Assembly (NCBI GenBank): GCA_949751835.1
Contig: CATKHK010000031.1
Span: 62,001-126,000 of the forward strand
From: Blepharisma japonicum
Lineage: Eukaryota > Ciliophora > Heterotrichea > Heterotrichida > Blepharismidae
Length of the DNA stretch: 64,000 nucleotides
Direction: 5' to 3'
The position numbers and the translations under genes were made by a program. The notes under the pieces are model-generated. The model was not told where the DNA came from. It searched no databases and worked only from the letters and a program-made list of their open reading frames with translations. Shown here in pieces: positions 1 to 11,087 of the stretch. Within the stretch, counting starts at the first letter, position 1. Each line of letters begins with the position of its first letter.

Positions 1-329
1 TGAAAAGCATAGTTATGGCCAATCTAACCAATGATAAAAAGGCATTTTATTGATTTTATATATATTAAAGGAATAAAATTTAATATTTCTAAAACTAATA
101 TTAATCTTGTTTAAATGACTCTTAAATATTTTTATAATTATTGATCTATTGTATTATTTTTTATTTTCTTGGCTTAAGGATGCCTTTTTTTAACTTTGAA
201 ACAGTATATATATACTGATTTCTGCTTTTGATTAGGTTATAATATATATTATCAATTTATAACAAACAAAATTTCATTGCCATTGAGTTAGAGTTAGAAC
301 AAATTAATAAAACTTAATGTTCATTAAGC
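1..329. other. AT-rich spacer, possible gene tail at extreme left
   Basis: Very AT-rich sequence with no supported gene. On the plus strand one frame from base 2 reads eleven codons (including a TGA) to a TAA at 35-37, which could be the last residues of a gene lying left of the window, but this is too short to claim. The remainder lies downstream of the minus-strand gene that ends at 330. Confidence 0.3.
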
Positions 330-1589
330 TTACTGCACCACTGTTCCCACAGGTGCAAGGTGAGGATAATACCCAGCATTATTTGCCGGCACAGTCCCAT
401 ATGGCTGAGCATTAAGTGGCTGTACATAATTTCGCTCTGTAGGTAGATTATGATAAGCCAAAACATCATAGGTGCTTGATGATTTATAAAACTTGTAAGC
501 GCACAATACAAATGACATAACGACAGAAAAAATAATTAAAGTTCCAATAATTCCTCCTGCTAGGCTGTGCTTTCCTATGTGCTTTCTGATATGGGCTTGC
601 TTTCTTTGATCTTTTCTGTGTCTATGTTTATCTTTATTTCCTTTTTTATGGTCTTTATTATTGGCTCCTTTTGCGTGACTTTTCTTTGTTGATTCAATGA
701 TGTCATCTGAATCATCTGAGTCTTCCTCTATAAAATCGTCAGGGTCGTTTGGATAATAAGGATCTTCATTTTCTTCGCTGATATCATCAAAGTCAGAAAA
801 GGAAATATCAAAAAGCTTCTCTAGAAGCTTCCCTTCATGCCAATAAGGTTTGATCCCAAAGAAATCATCTGGAGAAACAAAGGAGACTCCATTAGGATTT
901 TGGGATAGATTCAGATCTGTGCTATCTGATTCATAATCCTTATCTTGTAAAAGATCAACATTAAAGTCTCTGTACTCTTCAAACTGATTTTCAATAATAT
1001 TCTTTTTGCTGTGGTCATTTTTATTATAATGCCCACCCTCCTCATCTTTTATCTCATTTGAGCGATTACTTTTATAGTAGCTCCCTCTTGCGCTTTCTGA
1101 ATGGGCCATTGTATAGGAGATCGCAATGCAAATTATCACACCGGAAATGAAAAGGATCAAAGATTTGAGATACATTTTCGAATACTTAGTATTTTTGGTT
1201 TTACTAGCTTTAAGGCCAATCCAGGAAACAAAAAACATTGCAGATGTGATAAAAGTCCTCAGAATCAGCCACCGCAATGTAGAAGGTGTCTGTTCTTCTA
1301 GATTGAACAAATGAAAAATTATTAAGGCGAATCACAGAAGAGATAATACCATCATAAAACTCGACCCAAATCGTACCCAGGAAGCCCAACGATCACGGCT
1401 GACTTTAATTTCATATAGCTCAGGCATTGAATTGGGAACAGGAATAACAGAAACTTGTTCATGATCATGAGGTTGGGCTTGAGGTCCTATTTCAAGAGGA
1501 GCATAGACTGTTCTTCCATCAGGCCCAAATTGTGGGTAGTTTTGGTGTGGAAGGTATTGCTGGGAAGACGAACGAATAGCTCTTTCCAT
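330..1589 (-). CDS. Multi-pass membrane protein with acidic/basic lumenal-type region
   Basis: 419-aa protein that I do not recognise. It starts at ATG 1587-1589 (MERAIRSSS), crosses one in-frame TGA (1332-1334, read as Trp) inside a hydrophobic stretch, and ends at TAA 330-332. The N-terminal 70 residues are Gln/Pro-rich and polar. Four hydrophobic segments follow or close the protein: roughly residues 76-95, 105-125, 135-155 and a last one near 340-365. Between the third and fourth lies a long charged region, first Asp/Glu-rich (a run of acidic residues around EEDSDDSDD) and then Lys/His-rich (KKSHAKG, HRHRKDQRK). The C-terminal tail has Tyr/Pro motifs. The two parts share one frame only if TGA is Trp, and the Trp falls in a membrane segment, which supports the join. 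Function unknown. Confidence 0.8.
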
Positions 1590-2017
1590 ATTTTATTACA
1601 AATAAAATCTCACCAATGTCCAATTAGCATATATATAGCATTTACATCTGATATTTTTTAGTTTCTAGCATATGAAAAAAAGGAATATATAATTGTTCGC
1701 CAAATGATCACAATCAGCCATTTTAAAAGATTTTAATATTGTTTTTGGTAGATTATTTCAGATTTATGATTCATTAAGCTTGATTAATAGAATCGGGTGT
1801 TTTCAGGCTTAATAAATTTTATATTCTTTGCTCAAATAATATTAATTTCCTTTTGCACTTTTTTCTGTCACAATTTCCTACTTCTTACTTATTTTGCTTA
1901 TTTATTAATTCAATTGATCCATGCCTTTAGCATTCCCTTTAAGACTTGCTGGCCTCTGATCTTTTTATCCAGGCGGCTAGATTATAATCACTTCAATAAA
2001 ATGGTAATTAAAAGATA
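1590..2017. other. Divergent intergenic spacer
   Basis: About 430 bases between two divergent start codons, so it must hold both promoters. It is AT-rich; no motif stands out. An open frame at 1797-2018 has only a GTG start and a low-complexity hydrophobic translation, so I do not count it as a gene. Confidence 0.6.
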
Positions 2018-3625
2018 ATGAGCAAAAAGATTGACATTCAAGAGAGAAATCAGCAGTTCCTAAAAGAGCCAGATGTTGAAGATTACAGAAGAATTCATGA
2101 TGATAACCTTGTCCAGCTCAGGAAAAAGAAAAGAAACGAGCACCTTGCCAAACGGCGCGCTTTTGGCACAGATCGTGCCACTCAAGCTCAGGATTCCGTA
2201 GAAATGGTATCTGATGAGGTAAGATTTGACATAAGTTCAGTTCCAGAAGAACTTGCCAAATATGAGAGGCAGCTTGTAAATCCTGACCTCAGCCCCACAA
2301 ATCGTCTAAATGTTCTTATTTCACTTATTATCAGCAGCACATCCATGGACTTACTAAAACTATCAGTCCGAACTCTAAGACTCGTCCTTACATATGATGA
2401 AACCAACCCATGCAAATACATAGGAGATTCAGGAATCTCTGCAAAGCTTATCCAATGTGTGCTTTACCCTGACAAAGAGCTCCAATACGAAGCTGTATGA
2501 TGTATTACAAATTTATCCTCAGGAGAAGACAAAGTTGTAGATGAACTTTTAAGGCTGAACGTCATAGAAGCTTTAAGCAAGGTTTTCAATGAGAATCCAT
2601 CATCAGATATTGCAAACCAAGCTGTTTGGGCATTAGGAAATATTGCAGGAGGCTCACAAGAGCAGAGAGATAAAGTAGTTAGCTGCGGGATAGGAGAGTG
2701 GATTATCAAGCAAATTTCAACGTCACAAAGGATGACGGGAACCTCACTTAATACTATGGTTTGGACCTTAGCTAACCTTTTACGCGGCAAAACCATTCAG
2801 CAGGCAAGTCTTTTCCAAGAGTTTTTATCTATTTCACTCAAGCTTTTAAGCTTAGATAACGAAGATATACTCAGCGACACATTGTGGGGTTTTGCGTACG
2901 CAATGGATGGAGAAGCTGGAAGAATTCAACCAGTGTTGAACACAGGCCTAGGGATGAGAATAGTCCAATTAGTAGGCTCTGACAGCTATAAAATCAAGTT
3001 GCCTGCATTAAGGGTCGTAGGGAACATTCTCCTTGGAGATGAACTTCAAACACAAACAATAATAGACTACGGTGTCATTGATCGGCTTGTGCCTTTAGTA
3101 AACAGCCAGAATAAGCTGCTAAAAAAGGATGCAGCCTGGTGTATAAGCAATATTTGTTCTGGTTCAGTATCACAAGCCGAAGCTATTTTGGCACATGCTG
3201 GAATTGGTTCTATTGTATCTCTTTTAAGAGATCCTGATTTTAATGTCAAGCTCGAAGCCTGCTACATTTTTGTGAACTCCACAAACAGAGCAAGCTCCAA
3301 TCTAATAATTAATTTGCTTCAATATGACTTAATAGAAGAGCTGTGCCAACTGATTGACCATCAAGACGCAAGAATCGTGATACTCTCGCTCCAGACTATT
3401 TGGAATATCCTCAAACACAGTAAAGCATGCATGATTCATCATAATGAAAATACCGATAAAGCCTTACAAAGACTTGATGAAATTGGAGGCATCACCAAAA
3501 TTGAGAGCTTACAAAGCCACCGAAATTTTGAAGTCTATCAAAAAGCAATAGAATTACTAAAAGAGTTCTTAGGTGGAGAGGAAGTCTCACAAAATGCATA
3601 TCAGCAGGGAAACTTTGATTTCTAA
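2018..3625 (+). CDS. Importin alpha (karyopherin alpha)
   Basis: 535-aa nuclear import adaptor that binds basic nuclear localisation signals in the cytoplasm and docks on importin beta. Residues 1-60 form the importin-beta-binding domain, with the basic stretch LRKKKRNEHLAKRR. The rest is armadillo repeats, each with the NLS-binding W-x3-N type core: AVWALGNIAGG, MVWTLANLLRG, TLWGFAYAMDG (N replaced), ALRVVGNILLG and AAWCISNICSG. A TGA at 2498-2500 is Trp 161 in the ARM core sequence EAVWCITNLSSG; this Trp is nearly invariant in the family and is one of the clearest proofs here that UGA is sense. Length matches the usual 520-550 aa. Start is ATG 2018; stop is TAA. The following gene converges on it, 53 bases away. 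Confidence 0.97.
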
Positions 3626-3678
3626 AAATATTGAGAATGCATAATTAAACTAAAAATAGATATTAAGAAAACCTTAAA

Positions 3679-4053
3679 TTACTCTCGGATTACATCCTCC
3701 CAAAAACTACTGATGGAAGAGAGATGAGCAGAATGAATTTCGGAAATATGTAAGGCCTGCTTCAGGTTCGACACTTTGTTTTCAAGGTCTTTTATATTTT
3801 TCCTTTGCCTTTCAGCATTTTTGTCATGCTGCTTGGCTACGCACTGCAGCAGCTGTTTCAGATCTGAGCATGTGTAGGTAAGGGCGTCTTTTTCATTTTC
3901 TAATTTGTCCACCATGGACTGCAAAATGTCAATTTTTTGAAGAAGCAGTTGATTTTCTTTGTTAATGGGCTCTGTTGGTTTCAGAATTTCTTGAAATTCA
4001 GGTTTATAATCTGATAAAGAATTTTGTGACCAATAATTAACAGTTGTTGCCAT
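3679..4053 (-). CDS. Small coiled-coil protein
   Basis: 124-aa hypothetical protein, ATG 4051-4053 to TAA 3679-3681. Residues about 30-105 are heptad-like and rich in Leu, Lys, Glu and Gln (for example LQKIDILQSMVDKLENEKD and DLENKVSNLKQALH), predicting a coiled coil. No membrane segment, signal peptide or catalytic motif is visible. It is convergent with importin alpha, with 53 bases between stops, and diverges from the MGC protein gene at 4468. Family not recognised; small coiled-coil proteins are common in ciliate basal bodies and cortex, but nothing here proves that role. Confidence 0.75.
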   Translation of the reverse strand: MATTVNYWSQNSLSDYKPEFQEILKPTEPINKENQLLLQKIDILQSMVDKLENEKDALTYTCSDLKQLLQCVAKQHDKNAERQRKNIKDLENKVSNLKQALHISEIHSAHLSSISSFWEDVIRE

Positions 4054-4467
4054 TTTCGAAATTTTTATATTTGCCTCAGATTAGAAAATTTATGAATAAA
4101 GTTGAGTAAACAAATCCTTTTAATATTAAACATGCAACTCAGAATATTTTTATTGGAAAAGGATAGTAAGTGTAAAATTTTAATACAAATTTTGATTGTT
4201 TAAATGCAAATATGTAATAAAAGACATTATAAGATGCAATTAATCAAAGTTTTGGATCAAAATAATTCTTTGATTAAATAATTTATAATGCATTATTCTA
4301 GTTAACAGTATTTAAATGTAATTGTTGTAATTTATCTCTAAGACTAACGGTTATACATTAAGGGATATCCTTCTCTAAGATAAGCTTTAAGCCTTATATT
4401 ATGCTGAAAGCAAGTTTTCTCCATTATTTCCTTCATCACTTCAATCATTCTTGCATAAATATTAATA
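4054..4467. other. Divergent intergenic spacer
   Basis: About 410 very AT-rich bases between divergent starts. No open frame, hairpin or repeat worth naming was seen; it presumably contains the two promoters. Confidence 0.6.
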
Positions 4468-5505
4468 ATGGGTTGCAAAGCAAGTGTTTGCACTGATCCA
4501 AATGAATTATTACTTTCACAGCACCTCCAAGATAAAGACTCAGACCTCTCAAGCCATGTTTCTCAAAAATCAACTTATTATTCTCTTAATACACTAATTC
4601 GCAGAAGGGATGAAATAGATCTCTCAATCACGCCTCAAGAAAAAATAAGAACGGCCGTACAAATGATTTTTCAAAGCTCAAAGCGTCAAGCCGAATTTAT
4701 GGAAATCCTTGAAATGTGATTCAATGAAGTTTACACAATTTTAGATGACTCAGTCTTCTGTAAGCAAGATCTGAAAAGCTATTTATGTGTGGATTCTACA
4801 GGCTTAAATATGATAATTAAGCATGATGTTGATGGCATCCGCTCATATAAATGCTTAAAGGAGTTCTGTGAAAAATTTCAAAGACTTCCTTATTGTAACA
4901 ACTTGAGATTTAATACACAAATGTTTACCAGGCATGAAGACTTTTTACTTGCTTTATGCCCTCTAACTATTTCATTCTATCTTAAGCTTGGCTCTAATAT
5001 TGATTGTGGGTTTGGTGTTGAGAAGCCAATGGACAGAAAGCAGCTGTCACAATTTTTGCTCCACTCGGCTGAGGCAGAAAATATTTCAAGATGGTCTTAC
5101 CAAAACTCGCACCCAATTCCCATCCAATTTAATTATTCTTGTTTTCATAGCAGCAGAACTTGCAATTTTTACTTATTTGATGGGCTTAAGTCCCAGAATT
5201 ATGAGAGAGGAATTTCGATGTTCGAATGTTTTGGATCTCCTGTATCAGCAGAAATTTCAAAAATTATAAGAAGAGCTAAAGGAGAAGAAGTTAATTGTAT
5301 TATAGAAATCGACCAAGATTCAGTAATTTCAATGGCTATGCAGGTGCAGGAGCATGAAAATTCTTTGGCAATAGCCAAAGAACTTGATACTGAGCTAGAC
5401 CAAAAGAAATGGGTGAAGTTTCAAAAACTTCTCCAGCCTAAGTGGTTGCTTTTAGAACTGAATCGAGAAGGTTTTAGATTGGTTCAAATGAGTTTAATTG
5501 CTTAA
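4468..5505 (+). CDS. MGC-start (dually acylated) protein of unknown function
   Basis: 345-aa protein, ATG 4468, TAA 5503-5505, with one TGA (4717-4719) read as Trp in LEMWFNEVY. The N-terminus MGCKASVC is a good N-myristoylation site (Gly2, Ser6) followed directly by cysteines at 3 and 8 that could be palmitoylated, so the protein is probably tethered to the cytoplasmic face of a membrane. The rest looks globular and soluble: no membrane helices, several conserved-looking Cys residues, and a basic patch LIRRRDEID near residue 45. I do not recognise a domain. The first 80 residues are Ser/Gln-rich and probably flexible. Confidence 0.82.
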
Positions 5506-5667
5506 ATTGCTATATTTACTTTTCAAGTAAAATTGCTAGTTAAAAATATTTATTAAAATTAATGATTTAATTCTTTTAAATATTGACACGTATTTAATAT
5601 GGAAACAGTTCATAAAGGCTATATAATTATTACGAGCTCAATTGATTTAAAAAATAATTTCTTATAA

Positions 5668-6258
5668 ATGGATTTTACAAAGCCATTGAACAATAGGTAT
5701 GATCCTTATGTGACCAAAGCAAAACTGGATGAGTTTATAGTCCACCATTTATCAACAGAGCATAAGTTCCCTCTTAACAATAAATACTCCAACTCCAAGC
5801 TGATAATAGGGTTTATTGCTATTCTTTTTACAATCATTGCACACGCTTATGAATATGTTTTCGATGCTCATTTCCCTAAAGACTACTGGATAACTTTCAT
5901 CTGTGTGATTTTCTATTTTATTTTCAATTTTATTTATCAGTACATCGAATACTATGTAGAGCAAGAAATTTTCTTTACATCAAATCCTGAAGCGCCTCAA
6001 TGGAGTCACTTAAACGAAATTTCTATTTCATCATCCATAATGAAATTTGACTGTTATTACCGTATTAAACTCTATCTGAATACAAAGCCTAAAGCTGAGC
6101 TAAAACACAAAAAAGATATGAGAAAAATAAGAGATAATTTGTATGTTTGGGAAACAAAAATTATTGTCTCAAGATTTTTCACGGAAGATGGGCATATGGT
6201 TAACCAAAATGTGATTAAACTTATTAATGAAGTCCTTGAAGCTGCTGAGAAAGTTTAA
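5668..6258 (+). CDS. SPCS2: Signal peptidase complex subunit 2 (SPC25)
   Basis: 196-aa endoplasmic reticulum membrane protein, a non-catalytic subunit of the signal peptidase complex that links it to the translocon. It has the family layout: a short cytosolic N-terminus, two closely spaced membrane helices (about residues 45-63 and 74-95, IIGFIAILFTIIAHAYEYVF and ITFICVIFYFIFNFIYQYIE), then a cytosolic domain containing SSSIMKFDCYYRIKLYLNTK and ending with FFTEDGHMVNQNV, which matches the family pattern of a 'F.D.G.mv' motif near the C-terminus. Length is close to the usual 190-230 aa. ATG 5668, TAA stop, no intron and no TGA codon in the frame. Confidence 0.85.
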   Translation: MDFTKPLNNRYDPYVTKAKLDEFIVHHLSTEHKFPLNNKYSNSKLIIGFIAILFTIIAHAYEYVFDAHFPKDYWITFICVIFYFIFNFIYQYIEYYVEQEIFFTSNPEAPQWSHLNEISISSSIMKFDCYYRIKLYLNTKPKAELKHKKDMRKIRDNLYVWETKIIVSRFFTEDGHMVNQNVIKLINEVLEAAEKV

Positions 6259-6301
6259 TAAGCTAAAATCTTAGAATCTACCATATTTACATAAAAATCA
6301 A

Positions 6302-6949
6302 TTACACTTTTAAGCTTGCAGGGCCGAATTGGTCAATATGATGATTTCCTTTCTTGATTCCATTTTGCAATATCCTTAGATCTCGTCTTTCAATATCTGT
6401 CATTATTCTTAGAGCTGTTATAAATTTTCATAAGATTCTTGAAACAATAATATCAACAACTATAACTAATATTTCAAGAGTAGTAAATAAGGTATCATAA
6501 ATAATTATCATTAGAGCAATCCTTATGATTGCTAGTATAAAGATATAAGTCAAATAAGAAATTGCAAGCCAAATTTTATAATATCTTCCTGCAAGGTAAC
6601 CAATAACTGGGATAATGATCAAGAACATAAGAAATTTCAAGTCGCCAGGAGCAATCAGGAATATAAAAGTAAACAAAGATTCCAAAACTGACATAATTTT
6701 TATTCATTTTGCATATCTAACGCACTGCTTGAATTTAATGTCTCTTTCGCTAATTGGAATTATCATAGGAGTGGATATTTGCTGTGAAATCCTCGGAGGA
6801 GATTCCATCGAATGCAAATTATTGTTGAAGGAAGGTAATGACTGAGGGATATAAAGAACACTTGCATGATGCTGAGAAGACTGATCCTCAATCTCGATTT
6901 CTCTAAAATCTTCTTCTCGAAATTCATAGTTGGCCTTAACTTCAGCCAT
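6302..6949 (-). CDS. Small multi-pass membrane protein
   Basis: 215-aa protein, ATG 6947-6949 to TAA 6302-6304, with two in-frame TGA codons (6704-6706 and 6428-6430) read as Trp. Residues 1-80 are soluble and acidic then Ser/Pro-rich (FREEDFREIEIED). Residues about 88-180 hold three to four strongly hydrophobic helices rich in Ile and Leu. The tail of about 38 residues is basic and polar (RIMTDIERRDLRIL, NGIKKGNHH). Both Trp codons fall at membrane-interface positions. Family not recognised; it is convergent with SPCS2 with 43 bases between stops, which says nothing certain about function. Confidence 0.75.
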
Positions 6950-7237
6950 ATATCTCTATGATAATAAAGAAATATGTGATAATAATTGAAAAGTCAACAC
7001 AATTTATTTTAAGGCTTTTTAATGCATTGCTGAGAATTTGTAACATTTCTTACTTAAATTAATCAAAATAGAGCCAAAGAGATCTTAACAATTAATATGT
7101 AGAAAATTTAGAATTTGGCATATGAAATATATTGCTTAGGAGCAAAATTAAAACTTTTAAAAAGGCTAAACTCCTCAAAATAATAAATAGACTCTTTTCA
7201 ATTTGATGTGATAAAAGCTTGTAACCAATATGATTAA

Positions 7238-8698
7238 ATGGAAAGACTCAAAACATTAGATATATCACTCAGTGAAAAGCTCGACAGAATCACAAATCCA
7301 AACTTATTATCCTCTACTCAGTCAAAGCTCCTCATTCGCCCTAAAATGGAGACATACTCTTCTCCAGATTGAACGAAACTTTGAATTACGCGAATAAAAA
7401 AGAATAGCAGACAATCAAAATTTTCAAGGACAGCAGATCATTTTGGCCTCGCCCAGGCTAATAACACAATTTTGAATAAAGAAGGAGTAAGCAGCTTGCA
7501 ACAAGCTTCTTATTACGGAAAAGTAAAAATCATGAAAAGACTTATAAGAGAAGGTGCTGATGTCAATCATGAAGACTGAAGCGGAAACACTGCGCTGCTT
7601 TATGCAATTCAGTCAAATCAACCAGAGTCAGTCAAGATTTTAATGCAAGTCAAAGAACTTGCAGTTAGCCAAAAATTTGGAGATAGGCATGAAACAGCTT
7701 TAATAAAAGCTATAAAACTTGGCCATACTGAAATTGTTAGAGAACTATGCAAACGTCCAGAAGCAATATTGAAGCAAGATATAGATGGTAGAACTCCTTT
7801 ATTTCATGCAGTATTAAAAGGAAACTGTGAAATTGTCAATACATTGCTTGAAATAGGTGGCTCTGAAGAAGACTTGATTGATTATAAAGGACACAATGCA
7901 ATTGAGTTAGCCATAAGTATAGGAGAAATAGGGACTGTAAGGACTTTATTGTCATATCATAACCTTGAAATTACTCAAGCCATAGGACAAAGTTTACTGA
8001 TCCTTGCATGCTATATTAATGACATTGAAATTGTTAAAAGTCTATTAGCAAGAAAAATGCCAACCCACTGTGTTTGCAATGAGTCTCAAAAAACCCCGAT
8101 TTTTATAGCCTATAGTCTTGGATTTACAGAAATTGTCTACCAGCTCCTAGAAGTTGCTAATCCTGAAATTTTGGACCATAAAAGCTTAGAAGATGATTCA
8201 ATTCTCTTGATGGCGACAAGAAGAAATGATCAAATTTTAGTATCAAAATTACTTAAAAAAGGGGCAAATGCAAATATTCAGGCACCGTTTAATAGAACTC
8301 CTCTACTTATCGCAAGCGAAATGGGTCATGATACCATCATTAAACTACTTTTGCAGTATAATGCTGAACTAGACTTTCAAGATGTCCAAGGAGAGTCTGC
8401 ATTAATGCTGGCTGTTGCAAATAAGCATAAAAATGCAATAAAAGTTTTGTTAGAGTACAAACCTTTAACTTGTATAGTAAACAGCCGGAACAAGCGAGCT
8501 GTTGATTTGACTACTAACTTGGATATAAAAATTATGATTGAAGAATATATGTTTAATACCCCTGAAAAACAAAGCCCAGAATTTAACATAGAAGTCAAAA
8601 GACTAGTCCGCCAGCACTCAAAGCGTCCATCTACAGTATCGAACGACTCAATCTTCAAGCTTCTAAAGTCGTCTGCAAAATATGAATATTATTATTAA
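7238..8698 (+). CDS. Ankyrin-repeat protein
   Basis: 486-aa protein made mostly of ankyrin repeats, a protein-binding scaffold. A standard-code reading finds only residues 136-486; the true start is ATG 7238, and the first part crosses three TGA codons. The third lies in the ankyrin core HEDWSGNTALLYA, where a residue before the G-x-T-A-L motif is expected, supporting Trp. At least nine repeats follow, with DGRTPLFHAVLKG, GHNAIELAISIG, FNRTPLLIASEMG and GESALMLAVANK as clear examples. Residues 1-65 are basic and Ser-rich, outside the repeats. The last 50 residues are basic and polar. No kinase, channel or SOCS domain was seen, so the partner is unknown. Confidence 0.88.
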
Positions 8699-9059
8699 GC
8701 TTAATGGATTTCTTTAAACTTATTTACCATTACTTATTTTAAAAAAGTATAATGAATTATATTTTGAATGTTTCCACATAAAAGGTTATTATCATATAAT
8801 ATACATGATTAGACTTTAAATAATGAAATTTATCTATTTTTAATCCTAATAGTTACGAAAATTTTAAAATATTACTTATTAGGTGTCATAAACTTTATTA
8901 TGTTTTAAAAAATAATATACATCTTTGTTTGATTAAGTTTTTTATATTATACCGCCTTATATAAGATTAGTAAACTATTTTTCATATATTGTGCTGGCAT
9001 TAATTAAGCCTACTAAATTATTAATTTATTTATATTTATGCATTTATTCCGGTCAGATT
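8699..9059. other. Convergent intergenic spacer
   Basis: About 360 bases of very AT-rich sequence between two converging genes; no open frame or structured element was seen. Confidence 0.6.
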
Positions 9060-9833
9060 TTAATTTAGAAATCTGTCGCAATTTCTTTCATTAATTTGGC
9101 TCTGTAACTTATCAAACAAATTTCTTTGATTTGACCTATTTCTTATTTTGTTTTCATCTTCGCTCATCTTTGCAAGCTTATCTCACTCAATCAAGCTTTC
9201 CCTTATCTTGCTTTCCTCATTCAATACTTTTTCTATCATTATTTGCTTTTCTCTAATTTGTTTATCTAATGCATCTCTTATATCCTCTTTCACAACTTTT
9301 TTATTAAATTCATTATAATATTCTTTTAATCTTTCGTATTCTTCTAACTCTTTTTGAATTGCTCTTGCTTTTTCTTCATCAATTTTTGATTTTTCTAGCA
9401 TCGAGACTCTTTCGATGTTTCTTTTTTTCGTATTTTCAAATCTATTTTCCATTTCTTTAAATTCATTAAAAAATCTTTCTCTGATTTTGAGGTAGTCTGA
9501 AGGATCATTTAAACTCGTAATTTTATTAATAATTGGTTCTTCTTGATGAATTTCAGTATATTCTTGCTCGAATTTATCAATGTTAGATTGAGGAGTTATG
9601 AAACCAGATGTAAGCTCTGATTCTTGAACCAAAATCTTCGATTTTATATCTTGTGTAGCTTCATTAAATGTCAGGCCTTTATCAAATAAACCATCTGAAT
9701 TTTGAATTTCAAAATCTAAAATACTTATTTGACTTGGCGACATAGTACCTTCTCCTATTTCACTCAAAATGACTTTTCGTAATCTCTCCTTTCTTCTCTG
9801 ATTCAAAATATTTATTCGCTTATCTTGGCTCAT
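9060..9833 (-). CDS. Coiled-coil protein
   Basis: 257-aa protein from ATG 9831-9833 to TAA 9060-9062; one TGA (9183-9185) is read as Trp and adds about 40 residues to the C-terminus. The N-terminal 20 residues are very basic (NQRRKERLRK). Residues about 100-220 are a charged Glu/Lys/Arg-rich helix with heptad character (NRFENTKKRNIERVSMLEK, ARAIQKELEEYERLKEYY). There is no membrane segment. Family not recognised. It lies 135 bases downstream of the MORN gene on the same strand. Confidence 0.75.
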
Positions 9834-9968
9834 ATTCCTTATTGCTATCTAAATGAAAAATGGAAAACAATTTAAGCTTTAATTAAATTTGCTTTAATAA
9901 ATTGGTAGAAATTAAGTAAAATACTTTTCATCATACTATTAAATCTTTCAGTATTCTGATCTGTGAGC

Positions 9969-11051
9969 TTATTTTTTCACAACCTTTCCATCCTTCCATT
10001 CTCCTTCTTTTCTGTCCCCTTTTATATTAATTAAAATTCCTTTTCCATCTTGCTTGCCATCAGCCCAATACCCTTCATATTTCTTTCCGTCAGGTCAAGC
10101 AAAAACTCCATATCCATGCTTTTTATCATTGAAATATTCACCTGTGTAGCATCTTCCATCGAGCCATGTAAAAGTTCCTTTTCCATGCATTTTGTTGTTT
10201 TTCCACTCGCCTACATATTTTCTTTGATCGCTTCATATATAGGTTCCGAACCCGTGGATATTTCCTTCAAAAAATTCACCTTCATAAGAGCTTTTGTCAC
10301 TTCATAAAAATTTCCCTTTCCCATGCTTTTTTCCGTACCAATATTCTCCTTCATATTTTGAATTGTCGGGCCAAGTCTCAATTCCGTATCCGTGCTGCTT
10401 GTCATCAAGCCAGCTTCCTTCATATCTCGTATTATCGGCATGTATAAAAATTCCGTTTCCTTTAGCTTTATCGTCTTCTCAGTCTCCATCATAAACATCT
10501 CCATCAGCATGAATAAGCCTTCCTTTGCCGTTCGCCATGTCATTTCTTCAGTGTCCTTCATACTTTGATCCATCTTTTCATAACAAAACCCCTCTTCCAT
10601 GTCTTTCCCATTTATCATTTCATTCTCCAATATAAATTGCTCCGTTTTCAAGCTGAACCGGAGGTTTTTTTGATATCGCGACTCCATCGTTTAAAGACTT
10701 TTCATATTTGAAAGGCCCAAGTTTTTTTGCAGCAGATCTTGTTAATGGAGTAGAATAGTCAGGCAAGACTCCTTGGATTTCCATTAAAGATCTTGAATTG
10801 GTATCAGAGACCATTCTTTTGTGGTGAGACGCTCTAACTTTAGGTGCCAGAGCTCGACGATCTAGGAAGCCTCGCAGAATAGATTGGATCATTATGACTG
10901 ATGGAACACTTATTGTACGTATGGATGATTTTGAGTTAAATAAAACGACAGATGAATCTTGTTTCTGCTTGAGTTTACTACCGGTTTTGTCTAGTACCAC
11001 TTGGCTTTCTTCTACAATATGTTCTTTTAAACATGAACAAGATTGTCCCAT
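9969..11051 (-). CDS. N-acylated IQ/MORN-repeat protein
   Basis: 360-aa protein, ATG 11049-11051 to TAA 9969-9971. The N-terminus [10 protein letters not shown] fits N-myristoylation at Gly2 with neighbouring cysteines available for palmitoylation. Residues about 54-68 contain an IQ motif, [12 protein letters not shown], a calmodulin/centrin binding site. From about residue 138 to the end run nine to ten MORN repeats with the core Y-x-G-x-W/Y/F: YIGEW, YEGHW, YDGDW, YEGSW, YEGEY, YEGEF, YVGEW, YTGEY, YEGYW. Many of the MORN Trp positions are encoded by TGA, so under the standard code the gene stops at 10620. MORN proteins bind membranes and cytoskeletal partners; with the acyl and IQ sites this suggests a calcium-responsive cortical scaffold (inference). 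The next gene upstream starts 37 bases away on the same strand. Confidence 0.9.
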
Positions 11052-11087
11052 ATCCTTATTTATAAAATTTACATAATTAAGAAATAT

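Noticed and set aside
1797-2018. 73-codon hydrophobic plus-strand frame upstream of importin alpha
   Set aside because: Only a GTG start, low-complexity Phe/Leu/Ile composition, and it occupies a divergent promoter region.
10211-10687. 158-codon minus-strand frame rich in Met and Glu
   Set aside because: It is the shifted frame of the MORN gene; the true frame gives clean MORN repeats through TGA codons.
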